Positions 24,888 through 33,898 of a DNA stretch of 46,316 nt are shown here, piece after piece. The stretch is from Leucobacter sp. 7(1) (GTDB lineage Bacteria; Actinomycetota; Actinomycetes; Actinomycetales; Microbacteriaceae): contig NZ_FUID01000096.1 in the NCBI RefSeq assembly GCF_900163635.1, positions 1 through 46,316 on the forward strand. Reading direction: 5' to 3'. The first letter of the stretch is position 1; every line of letters begins with the position of its first letter. The notes beneath the pieces are model-generated. The model ran no database searches. It saw only the letters and a program-made list of their open reading frames with translations, and had not been told where the DNA came from. The position numbers and the translations under genes were made by a program.

Positions 24888-25649
24888 GTGACACAGATTC
24901 TTGAGCCGGGAAGTCTTTCCGGCCGCCGCGCGCTCGTAACCGGGTCGTCCCGCGGGGTCGGGGCCGACACGGTCCGCGCCTTCGCTGAGGCCGGAGCCGA
25001 CGTTGTCGTGAACTTCCGGAACAAGGCCCCGCGCGCTGAGAAGCTCGCGACGCAGCTCCGCGAACTCGGCGTGCGCGCATTTGTTCAGGGTGCGGACCTC
25101 ACCGATCCCGCCTCCGTCGCGGGCATGATGGACGCGATCCGCGAAGAGTTCGGCGGGCTCGACATCTTGGTGCTGAACGCCTCCGGAGGCATGGAGGGCG
25201 GCATGGCCGAGGACTATGCCTTGCAGCTGAATCGTGATGCGCAGCTTTCCGTGCTCGACGCGGCGCTGCCGCTGATGGCCGAGGGTGCGCGGGTAGTGTT
25301 CGTGACGAGCCACCAGGCGCACTTCATCAACACCACGCCCACGATGCCTGAGTACGAGCCCGTGGCTCGCTCGAAGCGCGCCGGCGAGGACGCGCTGCGT
25401 GAGCGGATCCCGGCCCTCGCTGAGCGCGGCATCGAGTTTGTGGTGGTATCGGGCGACATGATCGAGGGCACCGTCACCGCGACCCTGCTGAACCGCCTGA
25501 ACCCGGGCGCGATCGAGGAGCGCCGCGAACAGGCCGGCCGCCTGTACAACGTTGCGGAGTTCGCGGCAGAGGTCGCTCTCGCCGCCGTCGAGCCGGTCCC
25601 CGCGGACAACACTCGCCTCGTGGGCGACACGAGCAGCTTCGGCGGCTAA
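24888..25649 (+). CDS. SDR-family oxidoreductase, atypical active site
   Basis: A 253-residue short-chain dehydrogenase. TGSSRGVG (18-25) is the cofactor loop, ADLTD (69-73) the adenine contact, and LNASG (96-100) replaces the usual NNAG. Ser141 follows strand beta-5. The expected YxxxK is not present: the region reads EYEPVARSKRAGED, with Tyr156 seven residues before Lys163. This spacing may be a subfamily trait rather than a loss. The substrate is unknown. GTG at 24888 follows TGAGGAG. Confidence 0.85.
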   Translation: MTQILEPGSLSGRRALVTGSSRGVGADTVRAFAEAGADVVVNFRNKAPRAEKLATQLRELGVRAFVQGADLTDPASVAGMMDAIREEFGGLDILVLNASGGMEGGMAEDYALQLNRDAQLSVLDAALPLMAEGARVVFVTSHQAHFINTTPTMPEYEPVARSKRAGEDALRERIPALAERGIEFVVVSGDMIEGTVTATLLNRLNPGAIEERREQAGRLYNVAEFAAEVALAAVEPVPADNTRLVGDTSSFGG

Positions 25650-25720
25650 CGCGCGCTCCCGCGCCGAGCGTGTCTCGCGTCGCGTCGCGCCGCGTCACAT
25701 CGCGCCGCGTCTCGCGATCA

Positions 25721-25778
25721 TCGAAGGGTGAGTTGTGGCTGCTTCCTCGAATGGAAGCAGCCACAACTCACCCTTCGA
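25721..25778. repeat. 58-nt perfect palindrome (26-bp arms, 6-nt loop)
   Basis: The left arm 25721-25746 (begins TCGAAGGGTGAGTTGT, ends GCTGCTTCC) is the exact reverse complement of 25753-25778; the loop is TCGAAT. It lies 71 bases after the SDR stop codon. There is no T-run after either arm, so it is not a standard rho-independent terminator, though an RNA copy would fold very stably. It may be a repetitive extragenic palindrome or small mobile element. Confidence 0.93.
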
Positions 25779-26040
25779 GGTTGACCCGACGGTGGTCCGG
25801 CGAGGAGTGTTCGATAGTTGGACCGTGTGGGCTGGTGTTTTCAGGTATCGGAATCCGGTCAGATTCGCCCTGCTCGGGCGCAGTTTCCGCCGGGAAACGG
25901 TTGTGTTTCGATCGTGTTACGGGCGCACGAGACCTGCGGCACGCGGGCGGCATACTCGCATGATCTACGGCGCTAGTGGGGTGTTGGCCGAACGCCCCGC
26001 AGGAACTGCGTGTATTTGGTCAAAACGCCGAATAAACGAG

Positions 26041-26049
26041 TGTTAGATT
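26041..26049 (+). promoter_or_regulatory. Candidate extended -10 for gltBD
   Basis: TGTTAGATT reads as an extended -10 (TGN plus TAGATT) 28 bases before the gltB ATG. A TTGGTC at 26016-26021 is too far upstream (about 22 bases) to be a good -35. Confidence 0.35.
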
Positions 26050-26077
26050 CGAAGTCCCCGAACAGTAGAGGACTTCG

Positions 26078-29000
26078 ATGAGCGCACGCACCCCCTCAGA
26101 ACACCCCGCTGCGGTCGGACTCTACGATCCCGCGGATGAGCGCGACGCCTGTGGCCTTGCAGCGGTCGTGACGCTCACGGGGACCCCGGATCACGAGATC
26201 GTGGCACTCGCGCTGCGAGCGCTTGAACACCTCGAACACCGCGGCGCGGTGGGTTCCGACGCGGGCACGGGCGATGGGGCGGGGATCCTATGCGACATCC
26301 CCGATGCGTTGATCAGGTCGGAACTCGCAGCGCAGGATCCGACACTCCGACTCCCCGCAGCCGGGGCCTATGCTGCGGGGCTCGCCTTCCTCCCGACGCA
26401 GTCAACCGAACGCCGCGCGGTGCAGTTCCGGATCGCCGCCCTCGCCGCCGAGGAGGGCCTCGCGGTGCTGAGCTGGCGTCCCGTTGCCGTGCGGCCCGAG
26501 GTGCTGGGGGAGAGCGCACGGGCCGCGGCCCCCACAATCTCGCAGCTCATCGTGACCTCCGGCCCCGCCGCCCCGCTGTCCTCGGACGAGCTTGAGCGAC
26601 GCGCATTCCGCCTGCGGAAACGTGTGCAGCATGAAACCGGCACGTACCTGCCCTCGCTCTCATCACGCACGATCGTCTACAAGGGAATGGTCACGACCCT
26701 GCAGCTTGCCAGGTTCTACCCGGAGCTGGGTGATTCGCGCCTCGTGTCCCGCTTCGCGATCGTGCACTCGCGGTACTCCACGAACACCTTCCCGTCGTGG
26801 CATCTCGCGCAGCCGTTGCGCCTCGTGGCACACAACGGGGAGATCAACACCGTCCGCGGCAACCGGAACTGGATGCGCGCGCGAGAGTCGCAGCTGGCTT
26901 CGGAACGGCTGGGCGACGTGCGGCAATTGCTGCCCATCTGCACGGCGGGCGGCAGCGACTCGGCGAGCTTTGACGAGGTTCTCGAGCTGCTTGTGATGGC
27001 GGGACGTTCGTTGCCCCACGCCCTCGCGATGATGGTGCCCGAGGCCTGGGAGTCCGAGACCGGGCTCAGCGCCGAGCTCACCGACTTCCTTGAATACCAC
27101 TCGCTGCTCATGGAGCCGTGGGACGGCCCCGCGGCGATGATCGCGACGGACGGGGCCGAGCTCGTTGCGCTGCTGGATCGCAACGGCTTGCGTCCCGGGC
27201 GCACGCTCACCACAACCGACGGTCTACTTGTGATCGCCAGCGAGGCCGGGGTGCTCGACATCGAACCCGAGCGCGTCGCTCACCGGGGGCGGCTGCGACC
27301 CGGCCGTATGCTCGCGGTTGACCTTGCGACCGGGCAGGTTCGTGAGGATACCGAGGTGAAGCAGGAACTCGCCACGAGCGCGCCGTGGGGGCAGTGGCTG
27401 GAGGAGGGCCGGATCAGGCTCGCCGAGCAGCCCGAACGTGAGCATCTTGTGCATCCGCCCGCCTCGATCAACCGCCGCCAGCGCACCTTCGGATTTACCG
27501 AGGAGGAGCTGCGCCTCGTGCTGACCCCGATGGCCCGTGACGGCGTGGAGCCGCTCGCCGCTATGGGGACCGATACCCCGATCGCAGCGCTCTCGGATCG
27601 CCCACGCCATGTACACGACTACTTTGTGCAGCAGTTTGCGCAGGTCACAAACCCGCCGCTTGACGCGCTCCGGGAGGAGCTCGTCACGAGTCTGCGCGCC
27701 GGCATGGGGCCGCAGGAGAACCTCCTCACGCAGTCCGCCGCGCACGCCCGGCAGGTGATCCTCGACTTCCCGGTCATCAATAATGACGCCCTGGCGCGCA
27801 TCCAACACTTCGGAGATGATCCGCTCCGCGAGCGGGCGGTCACGCTGCGCGGCCTGTACCCCGTGGAACGGGGTGCCGCGGGCCTCGCCGAGCGGCTCGA
27901 GGCGATGTGCGCGGAGGCTGATGCCGCGATCCTGGCCGGTGCCGAGTTTCTCATCATCTCGGACCGCGATTCCACCCGCGCGCTCGCCCCGGTACCGTCA
28001 CTGCTTGCGGTCTCGGCGGTGCATCACCACCTGATCCGGGAGGGGACGCGCATGCGCGTCGCACTGATCGCGGAATCCGGCGACGTGCGCGAGGTGCACC
28101 ACGTTGCGACACTGATCGGGTATGGGGCGGCCGCTGTGAACCCATACTTGGCAATGGAGACCGTCGAACTCCTCGTGCGGGACGGCTCGATCACAGGCGT
28201 GGACGAGCCGCGCGCGGTGGCGAACCTGATTACGGCGCTCGGCAAGGGCATGCTGAAGGTGATGAGCAAGATGGGGATCTCGACAGTCGCCTCCTACTGC
28301 GGCGCGCAGACCTTTGAAGCGATCGGCTTGGGTCAGCCGCTGGTCGACCGCTACTTCACGGGCACGGCCTCCCGGCTCGGGGGCGTCGGTCTCGATGTGC
28401 TCGCGGCTGAGATCGCCGCCAGGCACCGCGCCGCTTACCCGGACGACTCCGCGCCGCTCGCGCACGCCCGCCTCGACACGGGTGGCGAGTACCGATGGCG
28501 GCGGGGCGAAGAGCCGCACCTGTTCGACCCGCAGACAGTGTTCACGCTGCAACACGCGACGCGCTCCGGCCGGCGCGACGTCTTCGCCGACTACACGGCA
28601 CGCGTGAACGAACAGGAGCAGCGCCTGATGACGCTGCGCGGCCTCTTCCGGTTCGCCCCGCAGCGGCCGGCGGTGCCGCTCGCCGAGGTCGAGCCAGTTG
28701 ACTCGATCGTGCGGAGATTCGCCACCGGTGCGATGAGCTACGGGTCGATCTCGCCTGAGGCACACGAAACACTCGCAATCGCCATGAACCAGCTCGGTGG
28801 GCGGTCCAACACGGGCGAGGGTGGTGAGAGCGAGGATCGTCTCGACGATCCCGCGCGCCGCAGCGCGATCAAGCAGGTCGCTTCCGGTCGCTTCGGGGTG
28901 ACGAGCCACTACCTCACGAGCGCAGACGAGATTCAAATCAAGCTCGCGCAGGGGGCCAAGCCCGGCGAGGGTGGGCAGCTGCCACCCGGCAAAATGTACC

Positions 29001-30712
29001 CGTGGATCGCGCGCACCCGTCACGCAACGCCCGGGGTTGGCTTGATCTCGCCGCCGCCGCACCACGACATCTACTCGATCGAGGATCTGAAACAGCTCAT
29101 CTTCGATCTGAAGCGCGCTAACCCGGCCGCTCGGATCTCCACGAAGCTTGTCGCTCAGAGCGGGATCGGGCCGGTCGCGGCCGGCGTCGCGAAGGCCCTG
29201 TCTGACGTGATTCTCGTCTCCGGCCATGATGGTGGCACCGGTGCGAGCCCGATGAACTCCCTGAAGCACGCGGGAAGTCCGTGGGAGCTTGGCCTCGCCG
29301 AGGCCCAGCAGACGCTCATGCTGAACGGGTTGCGCGAGCGGGTCGTATTGCAAGCCGACGGGCAACTCAAGACCGGTCGTGACGTCGTGATCGCGGCGCT
29401 GCTGGGAGCTGAAGAGTTTGGCTTCGCCACCGCGCCGCTGGTGGTCTCTGGGTGCATCATGATGCGGGTGTGTCACCTGGACACCTGTCCCGTAGGGGTG
29501 GCGACGCAGAATCCGGAGCTGCGGGAGCGTTTTACCGGGCAGGCTGCCCACATCGTGAACTTTTTCACCTTCATCGCGGAGGAAGTGCGCGAGATCCTTG
29601 CGGAGCTCGGCTACCGCACGCTCGCCGAGGCCGTCGGCGACACGGCCTCCCTCGATGTGAGCGACGCAGTTGAGCATTGGAAGGCATCCGGTTTGGACCT
29701 GACGCCGATCCTGCGCGGCCCCGAGTTCGGCTCAGACGAGCCGCGTCGCCACGGTACGGCGCAGGATCACGAGCTCGAGTCGCACTTCGACGTACCCGTC
29801 ATCGCGCTCGCGGAGGACGCGCTCACCGCCCGCCGCCCCGTGGTGTTCGACCTGCCGGTGCGCAACGTCGACCGCGCCGTGGGCACGCTGCTTGGGCATG
29901 AGGTCACCCGCCGCTTCGGTGCGGCAGGACTTGCGCCCGAAACAATCGACCTCACCCTGCAAGGCTCGGCTGGGCAATCCCTCGGGGCGTTCCTGCCCTC
30001 CGGGATTACCCTGCGACTGCTGGGGGAAGCGAACGACTACGTCGGCAAGGGACTCTCCGGCGGCGAAATCACGATCCGTCCCCACCCGCAGGCCGCGCAC
30101 TCGGCAGCCGGCAACGTCATTGCGGGAAACGTCATCGGCTACGGCGCCACCAGCGGTTCCCTCTGGATTGCGGGTGTTGTGGGGGAGCGATTCCTCGTGC
30201 GGGGCTCCGGGGCCACCGCCGTAGTGGAAGGCACTGGCGACCACGCACTCGAATACTTCACGGGAGGTTTCGCGCTGATCCTCGGCCCCACGGGACGCAA
30301 CATCGGTGCGGGCATGTCCGGCGGAGAAGCTGTGATCCTCGACCTTGATCCCGCGGACGTCAACGCTGCGGAGCTCGCGTCGGGCGCGCTCCAGCTGCAG
30401 GGGCTAGGCGGGGGCCGGGATGCCGCGACCCCGCACGGCACGGCCATGATCCCCGATGCGGAGATGGCGGCCCTGCGCTCCCGGATCCGCGAACTGCTTG
30501 AGCGGCACGTTGAGCAAACGGGCTCCGAGCTCGCCACGGGTCTGTTGACTGAGCTCGCGACCGACCCCGAACGCGGTTACGCCCGCTTCACCCGACTGAT
30601 CCCGCGCGGCTACGCTCGGGTGCTCACAATCCGGGCACGCGCGCACGCCGCTGGGGCCGACCCCGACGGGGCACCCGTGTGGAACGAAATTCTGGAGGCA
30701 ACGCATGGCTGA
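26078..30712 (+). CDS. gltB: Glutamate synthase large subunit
   Basis: A 1544-residue GltB with all domains in order. The class II glutamine amidotransferase has Cys25 in ERDACGLAAV, which becomes the N-terminal nucleophile after propeptide removal. A central domain follows. The FMN domain has GAMSYGSISPEAHETLA, GGRSNTGEGGE and HDGGTGASP. The 3Fe-4S cysteines are in CIMMRVCHLDTCPVG, and the C-terminal beta-helix has GEANDYVGKGLSGGEI. It transfers glutamine amide nitrogen to 2-oxoglutarate. AGAGGA precedes ATG 26078. An eight-base overlap with gltD couples the two subunits. Length is normal for the family. Confidence 0.97.
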   Translation: MSARTPSEHPAAVGLYDPADERDACGLAAVVTLTGTPDHEIVALALRALEHLEHRGAVGSDAGTGDGAGILCDIPDALIRSELAAQDPTLRLPAAGAYAAGLAFLPTQSTERRAVQFRIAALAAEEGLAVLSWRPVAVRPEVLGESARAAAPTISQLIVTSGPAAPLSSDELERRAFRLRKRVQHETGTYLPSLSSRTIVYKGMVTTLQLARFYPELGDSRLVSRFAIVHSRYSTNTFPSWHLAQPLRLVAHNGEINTVRGNRNWMRARESQLASERLGDVRQLLPICTAGGSDSASFDEVLELLVMAGRSLPHALAMMVPEAWESETGLSAELTDFLEYHSLLMEPWDGPAAMIATDGAELVALLDRNGLRPGRTLTTTDGLLVIASEAGVLDIEPERVAHRGRLRPGRMLAVDLATGQVREDTEVKQELATSAPWGQWLEEGRIRLAEQPEREHLVHPPASINRRQRTFGFTEEELRLVLTPMARDGVEPLAAMGTDTPIAALSDRPRHVHDYFVQQFAQVTNPPLDALREELVTSLRAGMGPQENLLTQSAAHARQVILDFPVINNDALARIQHFGDDPLRERAVTLRGLYPVERGAAGLAERLEAMCAEADAAILAGAEFLIISDRDSTRALAPVPSLLAVSAVHHHLIREGTRMRVALIAESGDVREVHHVATLIGYGAAAVNPYLAMETVELLVRDGSITGVDEPRAVANLITALGKGMLKVMSKMGISTVASYCGAQTFEAIGLGQPLVDRYFTGTASRLGGVGLDVLAAEIAARHRAAYPDDSAPLAHARLDTGGEYRWRRGEEPHLFDPQTVFTLQHATRSGRRDVFADYTARVNEQEQRLMTLRGLFRFAPQRPAVPLAEVEPVDSIVRRFATGAMSYGSISPEAHETLAIAMNQLGGRSNTGEGGESEDRLDDPARRSAIKQVASGRFGVTSHYLTSADEIQIKLAQGAKPGEGGQLPPGKMYPWIARTRHATPGVGLISPPPHHDIYSIEDLKQLIFDLKRANPAARISTKLVAQSGIGPVAAGVAKALSDVILVSGHDGGTGASPMNSLKHAGSPWELGLAEAQQTLMLNGLRERVVLQADGQLKTGRDVVIAALLGAEEFGFATAPLVVSGCIMMRVCHLDTCPVGVATQNPELRERFTGQAAHIVNFFTFIAEEVREILAELGYRTLAEAVGDTASLDVSDAVEHWKASGLDLTPILRGPEFGSDEPRRHGTAQDHELESHFDVPVIALAEDALTARRPVVFDLPVRNVDRAVGTLLGHEVTRRFGAAGLAPETIDLTLQGSAGQSLGAFLPSGITLRLLGEANDYVGKGLSGGEITIRPHPQAAHSAAGNVIAGNVIGYGATSGSLWIAGVVGERFLVRGSGATAVVEGTGDHALEYFTGGFALILGPTGRNIGAGMSGGEAVILDLDPADVNAAELASGALQLQGLGGGRDAATPHGTAMIPDAEMAALRSRIRELLERHVEQTGSELATGLLTELATDPERGYARFTRLIPRGYARVLTIRARAHAAGADPDGAPVWNEILEATHG

Positions 30713-32180
30713 TCCGCGCGGATTCTTGACGGTGCGCGAGCGCGAGCTCACACCGAAACGGCCAGTCGCACTGCGGCTTATGGACTGGCGCGAGGTCGTC
30801 GACCCTGCCGACCCGACTCTGGTGGCACGGCAAGCGTCACGCTGCATGGACTGTGGGGTAGCGTTCTGCCACCAGGGCTGCCCGCTCGGCAACCTCATTC
30901 CCGAGTGGAACGACCTCGTGCATCGTGGCCGGGGCCGGGAGGCCGTTGAACGCCTACACGAGACGAACAACTTCCCAGAGTTCACGGGGCGGGCCTGCCC
31001 GGCTCCCTGCGAATCGGCCTGCGTGCTCGGGATCTCCGAACCCGCGGTCACCATCAAGCAGGTGGAAAACTCAATCATCGATACTGCCTTCGCCGAGGGC
31101 TGGGTTGTGCCGCGCCCGCCTGAGCGGCTGACAGGAAAGACCGTCGCGGTTGTCGGCTCGGGGCCGGCGGGGCTCGCCGCCGCACAGCAGCTGACACGCG
31201 CGGGTCACACCGTCGCGGTGTACGAGCGGGATGAGGCCCCGGGTGGATTGCTGCGGTTCGGTATCCCGGATTTCAAACTTGAAAAGTCGCTCGTGGAGCG
31301 CCGGATCGAGCAGCTGAAGGCTGAGGGGACCCGGTTCCGCTGCGGCGTGGAGATCGGCGTCGACATGAGCTGGGCGGAACTCCGCCGACGCTTTGACGCC
31401 GTGATCGTGGCCACCGGTGCGACCGTGCCGCGCGCGCTCGGGGTGCCCGGTGAAGAACTTGACGGAGTGCTCCCCGCGATGCACTTCCTCACCGCGGCGA
31501 ACCGAGAACAACAGGGAGGAGCCGATGCGGCCGTCCCCGCAGCACTCTCCGCGGCCGGGAAACACGTCATCGTGATCGGCGGCGGCGATACCGGGGCCGA
31601 CTGCGTGGGCACCGCCCACCGTCAGGGCGCCCGCTCGGTGACGAGCCTCGCGATCGGCGCTCAGCCCCCGGAGGCACGCCCATCCGGCCAACCCTGGCCT
31701 GTGCACCCCACACTGTTCGAGGTGTCAAGTTCACACGAGGAGGGCGGGGAACGGCGCTACCTCGCCGCGACCGTGGAGTGCGTGGGGGAGCAGGGCCGGG
31801 TCACCGGGCTCAGCGTTGCCGAAACCGGCTTCACCGAGCAGGGGCGGGCCCCGATCCCCGGCACCGAGGTGCTCTTTGAGGCTGACCTCGTGCTCGTTGC
31901 GCTCGGCTTCAGCGGGCCGGAACCCGTCGCCGATCCCGCGCTTTCGCTCCCCGCTGGCCCGCGCGGCGCGCTGCTGCGCGGAGACGACTACGCGACCGAA
32001 ATCCCCGGCGTGTTTGTCGCTGGCGACGCCGGCCGCGGCCAGTCCCTCATCGTCTGGGCGATCGCCGAGGGACGGTCCGCTGCGGCCGCCGCGGACCGCT
32101 TTCTGACCGGTGCTACGGTGCTCCCAAGCCCTGTTGGCGCACAGGAACGGGCCTTTGCCGTATCGAATTCACGGGAATAG
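30705..32180 (+). CDS. gltD: Glutamate synthase small subunit
   Basis: A 491-residue NADPH-dependent GltD. The N-terminal cysteine-rich part (CMDCGVAFCHQGCPLGN and CPAPCESACVLG, about 46-105) holds two 4Fe-4S clusters. VVGSGPAGLAAAQQLTRAGH is the FAD loop, FGIPDFKLEK the family signature, and VIGGGDTGADCVGTAHRQGA the NADPH loop; GVFVAGDAGRGQSLIVWAI closes the flavin site. It passes electrons from NADPH to GltB. It begins inside the gltB stop region (ATGGCTGA), so subunit ratio is probably set by coupling. Confidence 0.97.
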   Translation: MADPRGFLTVRERELTPKRPVALRLMDWREVVDPADPTLVARQASRCMDCGVAFCHQGCPLGNLIPEWNDLVHRGRGREAVERLHETNNFPEFTGRACPAPCESACVLGISEPAVTIKQVENSIIDTAFAEGWVVPRPPERLTGKTVAVVGSGPAGLAAAQQLTRAGHTVAVYERDEAPGGLLRFGIPDFKLEKSLVERRIEQLKAEGTRFRCGVEIGVDMSWAELRRRFDAVIVATGATVPRALGVPGEELDGVLPAMHFLTAANREQQGGADAAVPAALSAAGKHVIVIGGGDTGADCVGTAHRQGARSVTSLAIGAQPPEARPSGQPWPVHPTLFEVSSSHEEGGERRYLAATVECVGEQGRVTGLSVAETGFTEQGRAPIPGTEVLFEADLVLVALGFSGPEPVADPALSLPAGPRGALLRGDDYATEIPGVFVAGDAGRGQSLIVWAIAEGRSAAAAADRFLTGATVLPSPVGAQERAFAVSNSRE

Positions 32181-32254
32181 GGTGGGCCCAGGCACGGTTG
32201 CCTGAAGCGAGCGCCGCGAACCACGCGACGCAGTCGGATGAAGGGATACACCCC

Positions 32255-32902
32255 ATGACTCGAGTGACAATTATCGGCGGCAGCGGCTACGCGGGATCGC
32301 ACATTGCGGAGGCAGCGGCCGTCCGCGGCTTCACGGTGACGAGCGTGACGCGCGGGGAAGTCGCACAGCAGATCGCCGGGGTCACTTACACTCGCGGCTC
32401 GATCCTCGACCCGGCGGATCGTGCGCGCTGGATCGCTGGATCCGACGTGATCATTGTCGCGATCTCGCCGCGCGGCGACATGGCTGGCGAGACGCGTCGT
32501 GCGATCGCAGAACTCGCAGCCGAAGTCGCTGCGGCATCAGGTGTGCGCCTGGGCGTGGTGGGTGGTGCCGGATCGTTGCTCCAGGCACCGGGCGGCCCGC
32601 GCGTCATGGACGGTCCCGAATTCCCGGCGGAGATCCAGACGGAAGCCGCCGTGATGGGCGACGTACTTGAGGACCTGCGCGCCACCCCCGAACAGCTCGA
32701 TTGGTTCTACGTCAGCCCGGCTGGCGGCTTCGGCCCCTGGGCAGCGGGAGAGTACACCGGCGAGTACCGTCTGGGCGGCGATGTGCTCCTCACCGACGCC
32801 GAGGGCAACTCGAACATCTCGGGCGCCGACTTCGGCGTGGCCGTGGTCGACGAGATCGAGACGCCGGAGCACCGCCGCCAGCGTTTCACCCTCGCGTACT
32901 AG
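32255..32902 (+). CDS. NAD(P)H-binding protein, atypical SDR (NmrA/YwnB-like)
   Basis: A 215-residue Rossmann protein with TIIGGSGYAGSHIAEAA (GxxGxxG at 8-14) at the N-terminus and GVRLGVVGGAGSLL in the middle. It lacks a clear YxxxK. DWFYVSPAGGFGPW and EYRLGGDVLLTDAEGNSNISGADFGVAVVDEIE are the NAD(P)H-binding/NmrA-like C-terminal pattern. It may be an oxidoreductase or redox-sensing protein; the substrate is not known. ATG 32255 is chosen by homology of the N-terminus; a frame starting at 32198 adds an unrelated 19 residues. It lies 74 bases after gltD. Confidence 0.85.
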   Translation: MTRVTIIGGSGYAGSHIAEAAAVRGFTVTSVTRGEVAQQIAGVTYTRGSILDPADRARWIAGSDVIIVAISPRGDMAGETRRAIAELAAEVAAASGVRLGVVGGAGSLLQAPGGPRVMDGPEFPAEIQTEAAVMGDVLEDLRATPEQLDWFYVSPAGGFGPWAAGEYTGEYRLGGDVLLTDAEGNSNISGADFGVAVVDEIETPEHRRQRFTLAY

Positions 32903-32913
32903 ACGCGGAAGGT

Positions 32914-32956
32914 CTCGGCCCGGGTCATGGTGATGCGCACCGTGACCCGGGCCGAG
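32914..32956 (+). terminator. Strong hairpin after the NAD(P)H-binding gene
   Basis: CTCGGCCCGGGTCA (32914-32927) pairs with its exact reverse complement at 32943-32956. Inside it GGTG/CACC adds four more pairs around a five-base loop. It begins 11 bases after the stop codon. No T-run follows, so it may stop transcription with Rho or protect the 3' end. Confidence 0.6.
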
Positions 32957-33024
32957 CTGTGCCGAGAAGTCTTCGTCACGTACAGTGGTACTCGGCTCCG
33001 TCCTGAGTCCGAAGCGGGTACGCA

Positions 33025-33894
33025 ATGAAGAAGTACGTTGTCGGTCTGTTCCATCGAATTGCGTCGAGGGCGGGGTTCGGCGTCTTCGTCAGTGTTGCAC
33101 TGACAGGCGGGCTGCTCGTCGCGGTTCCGCCGCCCTCCGGGGAAGCTGTGGGAGGTGAATCGACTTCTCCAAGCTTCGAACCCGTCAAGCCAACGGATGA
33201 GTCAGCGGACCCTAGGCCCTTGCTTCATGGAGACCTATCAAGCGAATCAGCGTCGGGCGCTGCCGGATCAGAATCGGGTGCACCCGAAGCCGCCTTGCCT
33301 GAGGAAGACGAGGACGATTACGAGGATCCGGTCTTTGTCTCTGAACTGTGGAGCTCAGCAACACGGGCGTATCCCGGGGAGACCGTGGAACTCAGCGGGG
33401 AATGTTCCATCGGCGGTATAGCTACGCCAACGGTAAACCTCACGTTCTACCATCTAGAAGACGGGTTAGCCTTCGATTATCTATTCCGCATACCGGTAGT
33501 GGCATCGGAATCCGGTATCTTCCGCATTGACGCGCGGATACCTGACGACGCATTGTCGGTCGAGTATTATCTCAGTCTCATGTGCAGGGTGCTTGATTCG
33601 ATCACTGGCACGGACTCGATCGAGTTCACCGTGCTGGGCAACAACAAGCCGCCGACACCAATAAAGCCCGTAAAACCCGTAAAGCCCGAGAAACCTGATC
33701 CCCCAATCCACACGGAGAATCCTCCAGCTGGCTCCACAGAATCAGCGCGTCCCGCGGAACTCGCGCGCACCGGAGTGGGTGATCGTTCGGCAGTTGTGGG
33801 TCTCGCCGCGCTCGGGCTTGCTGCCTCGGCGTTCTGCTTCGTTCTCGCTCGGCGCTCTGTGAGCGGAACCGGGGGATCACGCCCCCTACGCTAG
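33025..33894 (+). CDS. Cell-wall-anchored surface protein with LAxTG sorting signal
   Basis: A 289-residue secreted protein. The signal peptide covers about 1-43. An acidic Ser/Glu-rich linker follows (45-100), then a ~100-residue beta-rich domain (103-204) with two cysteines (127 and 187) that could form a disulfide in an Ig-like fold. A Pro-Lys stalk (208-228) leads to LARTG (246-250), a membrane helix and an Arg-containing tail. LAxTG is the motif used by class E sortases of high-GC actinobacteria. Base composition is clearly lower than its neighbours (29 G+C in the 60 bases 33421-33480). No sortase gene is adjacent. The function, perhaps adhesion, is unknown. Confidence 0.85.
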   Translation: MKKYVVGLFHRIASRAGFGVFVSVALTGGLLVAVPPPSGEAVGGESTSPSFEPVKPTDESADPRPLLHGDLSSESASGAAGSESGAPEAALPEEDEDDYEDPVFVSELWSSATRAYPGETVELSGECSIGGIATPTVNLTFYHLEDGLAFDYLFRIPVVASESGIFRIDARIPDDALSVEYYLSLMCRVLDSITGTDSIEFTVLGNNKPPTPIKPVKPVKPEKPDPPIHTENPPAGSTESARPAELARTGVGDRSAVVGLAALGLAASAFCFVLARRSVSGTGGSRPLR

Positions 33895-33898
33895 AGGG

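Larger units (their letters stand above)
25650..26077. other. 428-bp spacer before gltB
   Basis: It contains a short CGCGTC-type GC-rich repeat tract (about 25664-25716), the 58-nt palindrome at 25721-25778, an AT-richer stretch (25800-26040) and the gltB leader. Small open frames here read through the palindrome and show no domain. Confidence 0.7.

Noticed and set aside
25670..25963. Small plus-strand frame crossing the palindrome before gltB
   Set aside because: It consists of GC-repeat and palindrome translation, has no ribosome-binding site and ends without a domain.
27998..29677. 559-codon open frame on the minus strand
   Set aside because: It is antisense to the middle of gltB, whose FMN and 3Fe-4S motifs are intact; the frame shows no domain and is a codon-composition shadow.
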